From NCBI GenBank assembly GCA_049317465.1, contig JBMOIF010000048.1, forward strand, positions 1-16,287: 16,287 nt of DNA, written 5' to 3'. The position numbers were made by a program, and so were the translations under genes. This document shows positions 6,953 to 12,714 of the stretch, in pieces. Under the pieces are notes generated by a model. The model made no database searches. It was not told the DNA's origin and saw only the letters and a program-made list of their open reading frames with translations. The DNA is from CAIQIA01 sp049317465 (lineage in GTDB: Bacteria > Cyanobacteriota > Cyanobacteriia > PCC-6307 > Cyanobiaceae). Positions within the stretch are counted from its first letter, which is position 1; every line of letters begins with the position of its first letter.

Positions 6953-6958
6953 AGGCTA
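6953..6958 (-). promoter_or_regulatory. Candidate -10 element overlapping a TAG stop (for the YCII gene)
   Basis: On minus, TAGCCT reads from 6958 to 6953 and begins with the TAG stop of the DUF938 gene. It lies 26 bases before the YCII ATG, matching the TAGGCT boxes seen elsewhere in the window. Confidence 0.4.
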
Positions 6959-7579
6959 GGCCGCAGACGCCGCCGCCGCCCGACCGAACACGAGCGTGCG
7001 GTTGTCGGCCGGCATGGCCACATCCGCCAGGAGCGTCAGTCCCTGCCCGGCCGCCACCGCGGCGATCCAGCCCCTGTCCCGCAGGCCCATGGCCGGATCG
7101 AGGGCCTGGAGGTGGGCATCAAAGGCGGCATTGCCGGGCTCGAGCGGCTGGCCGGCCAGGCGGAACGGGCCATAGATCAGCAACCGTCCAGCGGGACCGA
7201 GACAGCCGGCCGCCCCGACGATCAGGGCCTCCACGGCGGCCACGGGCACGATGTGGGCGGTGTTGGCCGTGAAGACCGCCTCGTAGGGACCGGCGGGCCA
7301 GGCTCCCCCGGCCAGATCCAGCTCCAGGGCTTCGCAGGGTCGGCTGCCCGGGGCAAGACCGTGGCTCCCCTCCGAGCTGAGGCGCTCCCGCAGGTCGGCC
7401 AGGGCTTCGCCGCGCTCGCTGGGCTGCCACTGCAGGCCGGCGATGGTGCGGCAGAAGTGCACGGCATGCTGACCACTGCCCGACCCGATCTCGAGCACCC
7501 GGGCCGGCCGTGGCAACCACGCCTCGAGCACGGCCCGGATGGGCTCCTTGTTGCGTTCGCAGGCCTCAGAGAACCGCAT
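6956..7579 (-). CDS. DUF938 class I SAM-dependent methyltransferase
   Basis: The 207-residue protein is a DUF938-family methyltransferase-like protein. It opens with RFSEACERNKEPIRAVL, the family signature, followed by the SAM-binding glycine loop VLEIGSGSGQHAVHF at residues 28-42. Later conserved segments include LDLAGGAWPAGPYEAVFTAN, HIVP and LLIYGPF. Substrate is unknown; animal relatives are also poorly characterised. The gene starts 12 bases after the trpA stop with no TANNNT box in between, so it is probably co-transcribed with trpA. It ends in TAG, which forms part of a candidate -10 box for the YCII gene. Confidence 0.9.
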   Translation of the reverse strand: MRFSEACERNKEPIRAVLEAWLPRPARVLEIGSGSGQHAVHFCRTIAGLQWQPSERGEALADLRERLSSEGSHGLAPGSRPCEALELDLAGGAWPAGPYEAVFTANTAHIVPVAAVEALIVGAAGCLGPAGRLLIYGPFRLAGQPLEPGNAAFDAHLQALDPAMGLRDRGWIAAVAAGQGLTLLADVAMPADNRTLVFGRAAAASAA

Positions 7580-7591
7580 GGCGGGCGTCGG

Positions 7592-8422
7592 TCAGGGACG
7601 GTCGAGACCCTGGCGCAGCTCGGTGCAGAAGGCACCGGCGGCGGCAGCCACGTCGTCACCGGCGGCATGGGCCGCCGCCATCACCTTCACCAGGGCGCTG
7701 CCGACGATGGCACCATCGGCCCCCCAGCCCCTGACCTGATGGGCCTGGTCGGGCCCAGAAATGCCGAAGCCCACGGCCACCGGCGGACCGCCCTGCTGCC
7801 GGAGGGCCCGCAGCAGCGGCTCCACTCGGTTCCCGAGGGCCGTCCGCACACCGGTGACACCCGTGACGCTCACCAGGTAAGTGAAGCCACGGCTGGCGGC
7901 ATGGATGCGGGCCATGCGATCCGGTGGCGTGGTGGGCGCCACCAGCAGCACCAGGTCGAGACCATGGCCGGCGGCGATCCGCGACAGCTTCTCGGCCTCC
8001 TCGAGGGGCAGGTCGGGGACCACCAGGCCGGCGGCGCCGGCGGCGGCGGCCTCATGGCAGAAACGCTCCATGCCGCGGTTGAGCAGGGGATTGCTGTAGG
8101 TGAAGAGCACCACGGGGGTGGTGAGCTGTCCCCGCAGGCCCGCCAGCAGCTCAAGCACCCCCCCCGGGGTGGTGCCCGCCGCCAGGGCCCGGCCGGCGGC
8201 GGCCTGAATCACCGGGCCATCGGCCAGGGGGTCGCTGTAGGGAATGCCCAGCTCGATGAGATCGGCGCCGGCCGCCTGCAGGGCCAGCAGGCTGGCGCCC
8301 GTGACGTCGAGGGAGGGATCACCGGCCACAAGAAAGGGCATCAGGGCACATCGGCCCCGGGAGGCCAGGGAGGCGAACCGTGCCTGGATGGCGGTGGGGC
8401 TGGCGACGGGGGCAGCGCTCAT
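7592..8422 (-). CDS. trpA: Tryptophan synthase alpha chain
   Basis: TrpA cleaves indole-3-glycerol phosphate to indole and glyceraldehyde 3-phosphate and channels indole to TrpB. The 276-residue product has normal length. Catalytic residues are present: E57 in IELGIPYSDPLADGP (E49 of the E. coli enzyme) and D68 in the same block (D60). Also visible are the start strand ALMPFLVAGDP, FTYSNPLLNRG, VVPDLPLEEAEKL and the phosphate-binding GFGISGPDQ...GADGAIVGSALVK. trpB is not in the window, as is common in cyanobacteria where trp genes are dispersed. It lies 30 bases downstream of the DUF3007 gene, with a TAGGCT box 27 bases before its ATG, so it may have its own promoter as well as readthrough from ndhL. 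Confidence 0.97.
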   Translation of the reverse strand: MSAAPVASPTAIQARFASLASRGRCALMPFLVAGDPSLDVTGASLLALQAAGADLIELGIPYSDPLADGPVIQAAAGRALAAGTTPGGVLELLAGLRGQLTTPVVLFTYSNPLLNRGMERFCHEAAAAGAAGLVVPDLPLEEAEKLSRIAAGHGLDLVLLVAPTTPPDRMARIHAASRGFTYLVSVTGVTGVRTALGNRVEPLLRALRQQGGPPVAVGFGISGPDQAHQVRGWGADGAIVGSALVKVMAAAHAAGDDVAAAAGAFCTELRQGLDRP

Positions 8423-8449
8423 CGGGCCTTGGGGAGGGCAGTGCCAACG

Positions 8450-8455
8450 AGCCTA
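8450..8455 (-). promoter_or_regulatory. Candidate -10 element overlapping a TAG stop (for trpA)
   Basis: On minus, TAGGCT reads from 8455 to 8450. Its TAG is the stop codon of the DUF3007 gene, and the trpA ATG begins 27 bases downstream. Same hexamer and the same 27-base spacing as at 9737-9742. Confidence 0.45.
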
Positions 8456-8788
8456 TGGGGTGGGTTCTCCGCCGCCCTGGCCCACCTCCCGCAACAGTGC
8501 CGCCTGTTCGTCGGGGCTGAGGCTGGCGAACCGTGCGCGCAGGGCTTCGGTGGTGAGGTTGTCGTAGGCACTGCGGTAACGGCGGCGCTGCTCCATGAAG
8601 GTCATGCGGCCGCTCACCACCCGCACCAGGTAGCTGCCCGTCCAGAGCACCACCGCAGCGATCAGCAGGGCCTCGGCGGCGATGCCGGCTGCCATTCCGT
8701 CAACACCGGCAATCCTCAGCCCGGCGTAACCGGCACCGCCGAGCAGGAACAACCCCAGGCAGAGCAGCAGGGCGCGACCGCGGGTCAC
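8453..8788 (-). CDS. DUF3007-family membrane protein
   Basis: A 111-residue protein of the DUF3007 family, known from cyanobacteria and plastid-bearing eukaryotes. Two hydrophobic segments (about 6-26 and 33-56) are followed by the conserved motif VVSGRMTFMEQRRRYRSAYD and a charged, helical tail. Function is unknown; its location next to ndhL suggests a link to NDH-1 or to thylakoid membranes, which is inference. The start is GTG at 8788-8786, and GTGA overlaps the ndhL stop by four bases, so the two are translationally coupled. It ends in TAG, which forms the first half of the candidate trpA -10 box. Confidence 0.85.
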   Translation of the reverse strand: MTRGRALLLCLGLFLLGGAGYAGLRIAGVDGMAAGIAAEALLIAAVVLWTGSYLVRVVSGRMTFMEQRRRYRSAYDNLTTEALRARFASLSPDEQAALLREVGQGGGEPTP

Positions 8789-9042
8789 GAGACACCCGTG
8801 CCCTGGCCGGCCATGCGGAAGTTCAGGAAGGGGGCGAACAGAATCAGGCCCGGGAAGAACAGAAAGACCAGGCCGTAGACGCCCACCCGTTCGAAACGGC
8901 CCATCCGATGCCAGCGGCTGTTGAGCCAGAGCATCAGCCCCAGGGGGACCACCAGCAGATAGACCCCGCCGATGGCGGCATAGGCCAGCAGCACCGGCAG
9001 GGCTTCGGCGGGCAGCTGTGGCAGGAGGACGGCGGCGGGCAA
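8785..9042 (-). CDS. ndhL: NAD(P)H-quinone oxidoreductase subunit L
   Basis: NdhL is a small thylakoid membrane subunit specific to the photosynthetic NDH-1 complex, which drives cyclic electron flow and CO2 uptake. The 85-residue product has the family pattern: VLLAYAAIGGVYLLVVPLGL (first membrane helix, about 17-38), WLNSRWHRMGRFERVGVYG, then FLFFPGLILFAPFLNFR (second helix region, about 57-75). No ATG is available at the expected N-terminus; TTG at 9042 gives the best fit and is the unusual start I chose. It lies 35 bases after the 3' end of the tRNA gene, with no TANNNT box between, so tRNA and ndhL may share a transcript. Its stop overlaps the DUF3007 start. Confidence 0.88.
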   Translation of the reverse strand: MPAAVLLPQLPAEALPVLLAYAAIGGVYLLVVPLGLMLWLNSRWHRMGRFERVGVYGLVFLFFPGLILFAPFLNFRMAGQGTGVS

Positions 9043-9077
9043 GGGCTGGCGGGGAGTGAGGGGTCGGGGGCGGCAGG

Positions 9078-9150
9078 TGCCCGTGGCGGGATTCGAACCC
9101 GCACTGGAGCGATTTTAAGTCGCCTATCTCTACCGTTGGATTACACGGGC
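9078..9150 (-). tRNA. tRNA with anticodon UAA, class I (short variable loop) body
   Basis: A 73-base cloverleaf folds cleanly: acceptor stem GCCCGTG/CACGGGC (7 perfect pairs), D-arm with GGTA loop, anticodon stem GGCGA/TCGCT around loop CTTAAAA, a five-base variable loop CCAGT, and T-arm GCGGG/CCCGC with loop TTCGAAT. The anticodon is UAA, which reads leucine codon UUA. Discriminator base is A73, as in tRNA-Leu. CCA is not encoded. There is no intron. Normal bacterial tRNA-Leu is class II with a long variable arm, which this lacks, so the charged amino acid is uncertain. D-stem pairing is only three pairs (10-25, 11-24, 12-23). The tRNA is transcribed towards ndhL. Confidence 0.88.
9131..9136 (+). 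promoter_or_regulatory. Possible -10 element inside the tRNA (antisense), for the Nif11-cupin gene
   Basis: TACCGT fits TANNNT and lies 27 bases before the ATG at 9164, the same spacing as other boxes here. It is also the complement of the conserved D-loop sequence of the tRNA, so its presence may be incidental. Confidence 0.2.
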
Positions 9151-9163
9151 CGACGTTCCCATC

Positions 9164-9739
9164 ATGGAACTGTCTTCGGGCAGGTCCGTGGCAGAAGAGC
9201 AGCTGCAGCGATTTCTGGCCAAGGTCGCCGATCTCAACCGCCTGGTGGCGCTGGTGGACGCCGACCCCGACCTGCGCCGCCGCCTGCGGGACTGCCGCAG
9301 CCACGACGAGGTGGTGGCCCTGGCGGCGGGCCTCGGCCTCGAGATCGGCCGGCGCTGGGGGGAAGACCCCAGCGTTCCCCGGGTCGTCAGCCTCTGGCAG
9401 GGCCCCAGGGCCGGGGCCGGGCAGGAACACCTGCAGACCCTGCTGCAGGCCAGGGGATTGCGGCTGGAGCGCATCCATTCGTGCGCGGCGGCAAGCCCGC
9501 CGGGGGACTGGTTCGACCAGGCCGAGGGGGAGTGGGTGCTGCTGCTGCAGGGCCACGCCGATCTCCGCTTCAGCGACCCGGACGCCACCTGCCACCTGGG
9601 CCCGGGCGACATGCTCTGGATCCCACCGCGGCGGCGCCACCGGGTGGAACGCACGGATCCAGGGGCCGGATGCCTCTGGCTGACGCTCTTCATCGACCCC
9701 GACCTGGCTCCGTCAGGGCCGCTGCTCGACCCTGCCTAG
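9164..9739 (+). CDS. Nif11-domain/cupin-domain fusion protein
   Basis: A 191-residue protein in two parts. Residues about 10-62 resemble a Nif11 domain (AEEQLQRFLAKV, then DADPDLRRRLRDCRSHDEVVALAAGLGLEI), with about ten extra residues (ADLNRLVALV) after the first helix. Nif11 domains are best known as leaders of cyanobacterial peptide natural products. Residues about 110-178 look like a cupin barrel: DWFDQAEGEWVLLLQG, LGPGDMLWIPPRRRHRV, with D118, E123 and H159 as possible metal ligands, though the usual HxH pair of cupin motif 1 is missing. There is no GG cleavage site and no core peptide. The start is ATG 9164; GTG 9188 is an alternative giving MAEEQLQ. It stands head to head with the tRNA, 13 bases apart. 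Function unknown. Confidence 0.8.
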   Translation: MELSSGRSVAEEQLQRFLAKVADLNRLVALVDADPDLRRRLRDCRSHDEVVALAAGLGLEIGRRWGEDPSVPRVVSLWQGPRAGAGQEHLQTLLQARGLRLERIHSCAAASPPGDWFDQAEGEWVLLLQGHADLRFSDPDATCHLGPGDMLWIPPRRRHRVERTDPGAGCLWLTLFIDPDLAPSGPLLDPA

Positions 9740-9742
9740 GCT
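9737..9742 (+). promoter_or_regulatory. Candidate -10 element overlapping a TAG stop (for the exported protein)
   Basis: TAGGCT starts with the TAG stop of the Nif11-cupin gene and lies 27 bases before the ATG at 9770. Same hexamer and spacing as before trpA. Confidence 0.45.
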
Positions 9743-9769
9743 GGCGTGCCAGGCCACGGAATCCTCCCC

Positions 9770-10189
9770 ATGCCCCGCCCCGGTCTTGTTGTCGCCACGC
9801 TGCTGCTGGGCCTGGCGGCAACAGCGGCACACAGCCAGACCCGCCCGCAGCAGACGATGCAGCAGGCCGCCGAGGCGCTGCAGGTGTGCCGTCGCATCCC
9901 CAAACCCGACCGCGACAGGGCGGTGGGCGAGCAGGCCTCCCTGGCCTGGGTCGAGAGCCGACCCGACCGCAACGCCGAAACGCTGCGGGGTTCGGCCCTG
10001 CTGGCGGCGATGGGCGAGGTCTACGCCGACCGCATGCGCCAGGAGGGCCAGCTGATCGCGATGGGCTGCAGCCAGGGGGTGCTGGAGCGGGTGCTGCCGC
10101 AGCAGTGGAGCGCTGTCCATGCAGGGGCCCGCGAGATGCTGATCCGCCTGGGCATGGGCGATCGCCTCAGTCCTGGGGTGGCTCCCTGA
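9770..10189 (+). CDS. Small exported protein of unknown function
   Basis: A 139-residue protein that I do not recognise. Residues 1-22 form a signal peptide (LVVATLLLGLAATAAHS followed by QTR), with likely cleavage near 22. The mature part is alanine- and arginine-rich and predicted helical, with two cysteines, C40 and C100, that could form a disulfide in the periplasm. The ATG at 9770 is chosen because it opens the signal peptide directly; an in-frame ATG at 9746 would add eight residues in front of it. Its last 23 bases overlap the end of the convergent PsiE-like gene. Confidence 0.7.
   Translation: MPRPGLVVATLLLGLAATAAHSQTRPQQTMQQAAEALQVCRRIPKPDRDRAVGEQASLAWVESRPDRNAETLRGSALLAAMGEVYADRMRQEGQLIAMGCSQGVLERVLPQQWSAVHAGAREMLIRLGMGDRLSPGVAP
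10158..10165. repeat. HIP1 octamer
   Basis: GCGATCGC near the end of the exported-protein gene, directly next to the 23-base convergent overlap. One of two copies found in the window. Confidence 0.6.
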
Positions 10190-10634
10190 AGGAACGTCGT
10201 CGCTGGGCCTGTTGCTCCACCAGCCAGTAGGCAGCACAGAGGAAAAGGGTGGCCCCACCCAGGCCGACGAGATACAGCGGACCGTTCCCGTTCTCGGAGG
10301 GCAGCACGATGATCTTGCGGGCGACGGCGGTGATGGCGGTGATCAGCACCAGCTGCAGCTGCAACCCCTCGTCGCGCAGATAGGAGGCCACATTCTCAAG
10401 CACCTCCACGGCGATCAGCAGGGTGAGCACGTCACCGAGCACGGTGTTCAGCTCCGTGCCGATCAGGGGCAGCTGCCCCGGAACGAGATGGGCGCCGATG
10501 CCCAGCAACAGCTGCGCCGTGGCCACGAGGATGACCACGATCAACGCCAGCGACACCACCCGGGCCAGGGCCCTCTGGAAACGGCCGAGGAGCACCAGGA
10601 AACGGCGGTCATCCCGCCAGATCCGCAGGACCAT
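10167..10634 (-). CDS. PsiE-like (phosphate-starvation-inducible E family) membrane protein
   Basis: A 155-residue protein with four hydrophobic segments at about 25-46, 64-83, 92-110 and 119-138. The block DVLTLLIAVEVLENVASYLRDE followed by VLITAITAVARKIIVL is characteristic of the PsiE family (here seen as EVLENVASYL and AVARKIIVL). E. coli psiE is induced by phosphate starvation, but its biochemical role is unknown, and family membership alone does not show phosphate control here. The ATG at 10634 lies six bases after the stop of the 79-residue gene, so they are probably co-transcribed. Its end overlaps the convergent exported-protein gene by 23 bases. Confidence 0.85.
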   Translation of the reverse strand: MVLRIWRDDRRFLVLLGRFQRALARVVSLALIVVILVATAQLLLGIGAHLVPGQLPLIGTELNTVLGDVLTLLIAVEVLENVASYLRDEGLQLQLVLITAITAVARKIIVLPSENGNGPLYLVGLGGATLFLCAAYWLVEQQAQRRRSFREPPQD

Positions 10635-10640
10635 GGCGGG

Positions 10641-10880
10641 TCAGTTGGGGAAGGGGGAAAACTGCGGCCGCGCCTGGGTGTCGCCCGGGGGGTTGATCAG
10701 CTTGGTGTCGCAGGTCTCGGAGCCATCGGCGTTCTGGCGACAGTTGACGGGTTCAACCTGTGTTGAATGCCCCACGTCAGAGCCGGGGCCGAGCAGATAG
10801 TCGAGTGACTGGCTGCGGGATGGCGCCAGGGGGGCCAGCGTCGTCACGGTCAGCACAGCCGACAGAACAAGGCGATGCAT
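10641..10880 (-). CDS. Small exported protein with a cysteine pair
   Basis: A 79-residue protein of unknown function. Residues 1-24 look like a signal peptide (LVLSAVLTVTTLAPLAP then SRSQS). The mature protein has two cysteines, C47 and C57, in NCRQNADGSETCDTKLINPP, spaced to allow a small disulfide loop, and a proline-rich end. The pattern looks like a conserved picocyanobacterial small secreted protein, from memory only. The ATG at 10880 is the natural start of the signal peptide; the open frame extends further upstream without signal-like sequence. It sits between the 106-residue gene (49-base gap) and psiE (6-base gap). CAGAGT at 10903-10908 on minus is a weak -10 candidate. Confidence 0.7.
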   Translation of the reverse strand: MHRLVLSAVLTVTTLAPLAPSRSQSLDYLLGPGSDVGHSTQVEPVNCRQNADGSETCDTKLINPPGDTQARPQFSPFPN

Positions 10881-10929
10881 GGGGACACAGGGGAATGTCC
10901 TCACTCTGCCCCAGACACCCGAGCTCCTG

Positions 10930-11250
10930 TCAGGCGGCCTCGTCACGGATCTCCCGCAGAAGCAGGTCCAGCTGGGCCAGGTCATCGGCCGGGGCCGGGG
11001 CGCCCGCCGGGAGCATCTCAAGCTGCCACTGTCCCTCGATGCCGCAGAGACGATCGGCGAGACCACTGAGACCGGCCTGCTGGAAGGTGCGTTGCAGCTC
11101 CTGCAGCAGGGCCGGCATGCGGATCGAACTGGCCCGCAGGGCACGGCGCAGATCGGCCTGGGTGCGTCCGCAGTGCCGCAGCCAGTCCTTCAGGAAGTCC
11201 TCGAGCTGAAGCAGCTGATCGGGGTCGAGACCGGGAGGGGAGGGAGCCAT
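10930..11250 (-). CDS. 106-residue cytoplasmic protein with helix-turn-helix-like region
   Basis: I do not recognise this 106-residue protein. It has no signal or membrane segment. Residues 12-70 look all-helical, and GRTQADLRRALRASSIRMPALLQELQ (about 28-53; key words RTQADLRRAL and SSIRMPALL) resembles the second and third helices of an XRE-type helix-turn-helix, so DNA binding is possible but not shown. The C-terminus is a proline/alanine linker and an acidic helix LAQLDLLLREIRDEA. The ATG at 11250 follows GGAGCAGGTG at a usable distance. It lies 46 bases after the YkvA-like stop and has no TANNNT box upstream, so it is likely part of the sigma-factor transcription unit. Confidence 0.65.
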   Translation of the reverse strand: MAPSPPGLDPDQLLQLEDFLKDWLRHCGRTQADLRRALRASSIRMPALLQELQRTFQQAGLSGLADRLCGIEGQWQLEMLPAGAPAPADDLAQLDLLLREIRDEAA

Positions 11251-11296
11251 GGCGACACCTGCTCCCCTCCACCCTGGCATCCAGACCGGCCGGCCG

Positions 11297-11674
11297 TCAG
11301 GAGAACCAGCGATCGAGCCGCTTCTGGGCCCGGTCACGGATGGCCTCGGTGAGGTGGGTGCGAACCATGCCCAGCAGAGCGGTGAGGGCCACCACGTCGT
11401 CACTGAAACCGGCGATGGGCAGGAAGTCGGGGATCAGGTCGGTGGGCACCAGCAGGTAGGTGAGGGCCGCCAGCATCGTGAGCCGCACGGTGTGGGGGGT
11501 CTGGCCGTCGAGGAGCAGCTCGAGGCACTCGACGGCGGGACGGGCGACGGTGCGGCCGGCCCGGCGGAGCATCCGACGCAGCAGACCTTCATCGACCACG
11601 GTGCTGTCAACGACGGTGGCGTCGACGGTGGAAGCGGACTCAGACACGGAATGGAGATCGAGGTCAGGATTCAC
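11297..11674 (-). CDS. YkvA/DUF1232-family membrane protein
   Basis: A 125-residue protein with the DUF1232 (YkvA) core at about 66-105: TVRLTMLAALTYLLVPTDLIPDFLPIAGFSDDVVAL, recognisable by YLLVPTDLIPDF and GFSDD. The family is widespread, membrane-associated and of unknown role. A serine/threonine/valine-rich N-terminus (about 1-28) precedes it. The start is GTG at 11674; no ATG is available until residue 35. It lies 63 bases after the sigma factor stop, a gap with no TANNNT box, so co-transcription with the sigma factor is plausible. Confidence 0.85.
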   Translation of the reverse strand: MNPDLDLHSVSESASTVDATVVDSTVVDEGLLRRMLRRAGRTVARPAVECLELLLDGQTPHTVRLTMLAALTYLLVPTDLIPDFLPIAGFSDDVVALTALLGMVRTHLTEAIRDRAQKRLDRWFS

Positions 11675-11737
11675 AGCCTGAACCCTGAGGTCCCCCGCCC
11701 ACAGTGGGAAAAACCGGCCGGACGGCTGCGGCAGGAA

Positions 11738-12637
11738 TCAGCCCACTTCCACCAGCCCCGACTGGATGCCAGCCCGGCGCAGCTTGCGCAACGACCGTTG
11801 CACCACCTGGCGGCAGTACTCGCGGCTGCAGTTCATCTGCCGGGCGACCTCGGCGAGGGTGCGCCACTCATGGGTGCCGTCCAGGCCGAAACGCAGCATC
11901 ACCACCGTCCGCTCCTTCGGGGTGAGGCTCGCGTGGTCGAGCAGCTTCCAGACCGCCGCCATGCGCTCGTCCAGCTCGGCGCGCTCCATGGGGGGGATCT
12001 CCTCGCTCGGCAGCACATCCACCAGTTCGGAAGGATCGGACTTTGACTTCACGACACCCTGGAGGCTGACGGTGACGCTGCGGAGCTCACATCCCAGCAG
12101 ATCTTCCACCTCCTCCAACGGCAGATCCAGCGAGCGGCTCAACTCAAGGGCGCCGGGCTGGCGACCGGTGGCCTGCAGAAGCCGGGCCTTGGCTGCCCTC
12201 AATTTGGTGAGTTTCTCATTGATGTTGACCGGAATCCGGATCGTTCGACTCTGGGTGGAGAGGGCACGGTTGAGGCCCTGACGAATCCACCAGTAGGCAT
12301 AAGTGCTGAATCGATGTCCACGGGTCGGGTCGAATTTCTCCACCGCGCGGGTGAGCCCGAGGGTGCCCTCCTGAATCAGGTCCAGCAGCTCAAGTCCCTT
12401 GCCCTGGTAGCGCTTGGCCAGGTTGACCACCAACCGGAGGTTGGCGGTGATCATCTGATTCTTGGCCCGCTCACCCAGGCGGATGGTGCGCCGCTCCTCA
12501 TCGGTCAGCTGTTCGGGCGGACGCTCCAGGAGCGGCATCATCGCCTGGACCTTGCGCCCCAGGGTGAGCTCCTGCTCGGGGGTCAGCAATTGATGCCGAC
12601 CGATCTCACCCAGAAATGCGCTGAGGGAACTGGCCAT
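11738..12637 (-). CDS. RNA polymerase sigma factor, group 2 (sigma-70 family)
   Basis: A 299-residue primary-like sigma factor without the long region 1.1, as in cyanobacterial group 2 factors. Region 1.2 lies at about 1-33 (FLGEIGRHQLLTPEQELTLG), region 2 at 60-130 (ANLRLVVNLAKRYQGKG, DLIQEGTLGLTRAVEKFDP, FSTYAYWWIRQ), region 3 at about 140-215, and region 4 at 228-288 (LTPKERTVVMLRFGLDG, then NCSREYCRQVVQRSLRKLRR). The recognition helix carries REYCRQVVQ where primary sigma has RERVRQIE. It probably directs core polymerase under stress or changing light and nutrient conditions; which regulon is unknown. The ATG at 12637 fits region 1.2; an ATG at 12739 is in frame and would add 34 residues. 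Upstream is an A+T-rich 310-base gap. Confidence 0.95.
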   Translation of the reverse strand: MASSLSAFLGEIGRHQLLTPEQELTLGRKVQAMMPLLERPPEQLTDEERRTIRLGERAKNQMITANLRLVVNLAKRYQGKGLELLDLIQEGTLGLTRAVEKFDPTRGHRFSTYAYWWIRQGLNRALSTQSRTIRIPVNINEKLTKLRAAKARLLQATGRQPGALELSRSLDLPLEEVEDLLGCELRSVTVSLQGVVKSKSDPSELVDVLPSEEIPPMERAELDERMAAVWKLLDHASLTPKERTVVMLRFGLDGTHEWRTLAEVARQMNCSREYCRQVVQRSLRKLRRAGIQSGLVEVG

Positions 12638-12665
12638 GACGGTTACCGATTTCTGGACTGAATTG

Positions 12666-12671
12666 AACGTA
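12666..12671 (-). promoter_or_regulatory. Candidate -10 element for the sigma factor gene
   Basis: On minus, TACGTT reads from 12671 to 12666, fits TANNNT and lies 28 bases before the ATG at 12637. No clear -35. It would give a short leader, in which case the hairpin at 12693-12714 lies upstream of the transcript. Confidence 0.4.
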
Positions 12672-12692
12672 GGGGACCTTGCTGTTTTTCCC

Positions 12693-12714
12693 GGAACCTT
12701 CGGAAAGGTTTTCC
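12693..12714. repeat. Inverted repeat upstream of the sigma factor gene
   Basis: GGAACCTT (12693-12700) and AAGG plus TTCC (12704-12714, with a two-base bulge) can pair around loop CGGA; alternatively AACCTT/AAGGTT pair without a bulge. It lies 56-77 bases before the ATG at 12637. It could be an operator or a leader hairpin. Confidence 0.45.

Noticed and set aside
7112..8878. 588-residue open frame on plus opposite DUF938, trpA and DUF3007
   Set aside because: Glycine/histidine/glutamine-rich shadow of three recognised genes.
9078..9150. Ochre suppressor tRNA
   Set aside because: The anticodon is UAA (reads UUA); an ochre suppressor would need anticodon UUA.
11709..11735. Possible intrinsic terminator after the sigma factor (T5 on minus at 11713-11709)
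   Set aside because: The G+C-rich sequence before the T-run gives no stem longer than about four pairs with a proper loop.
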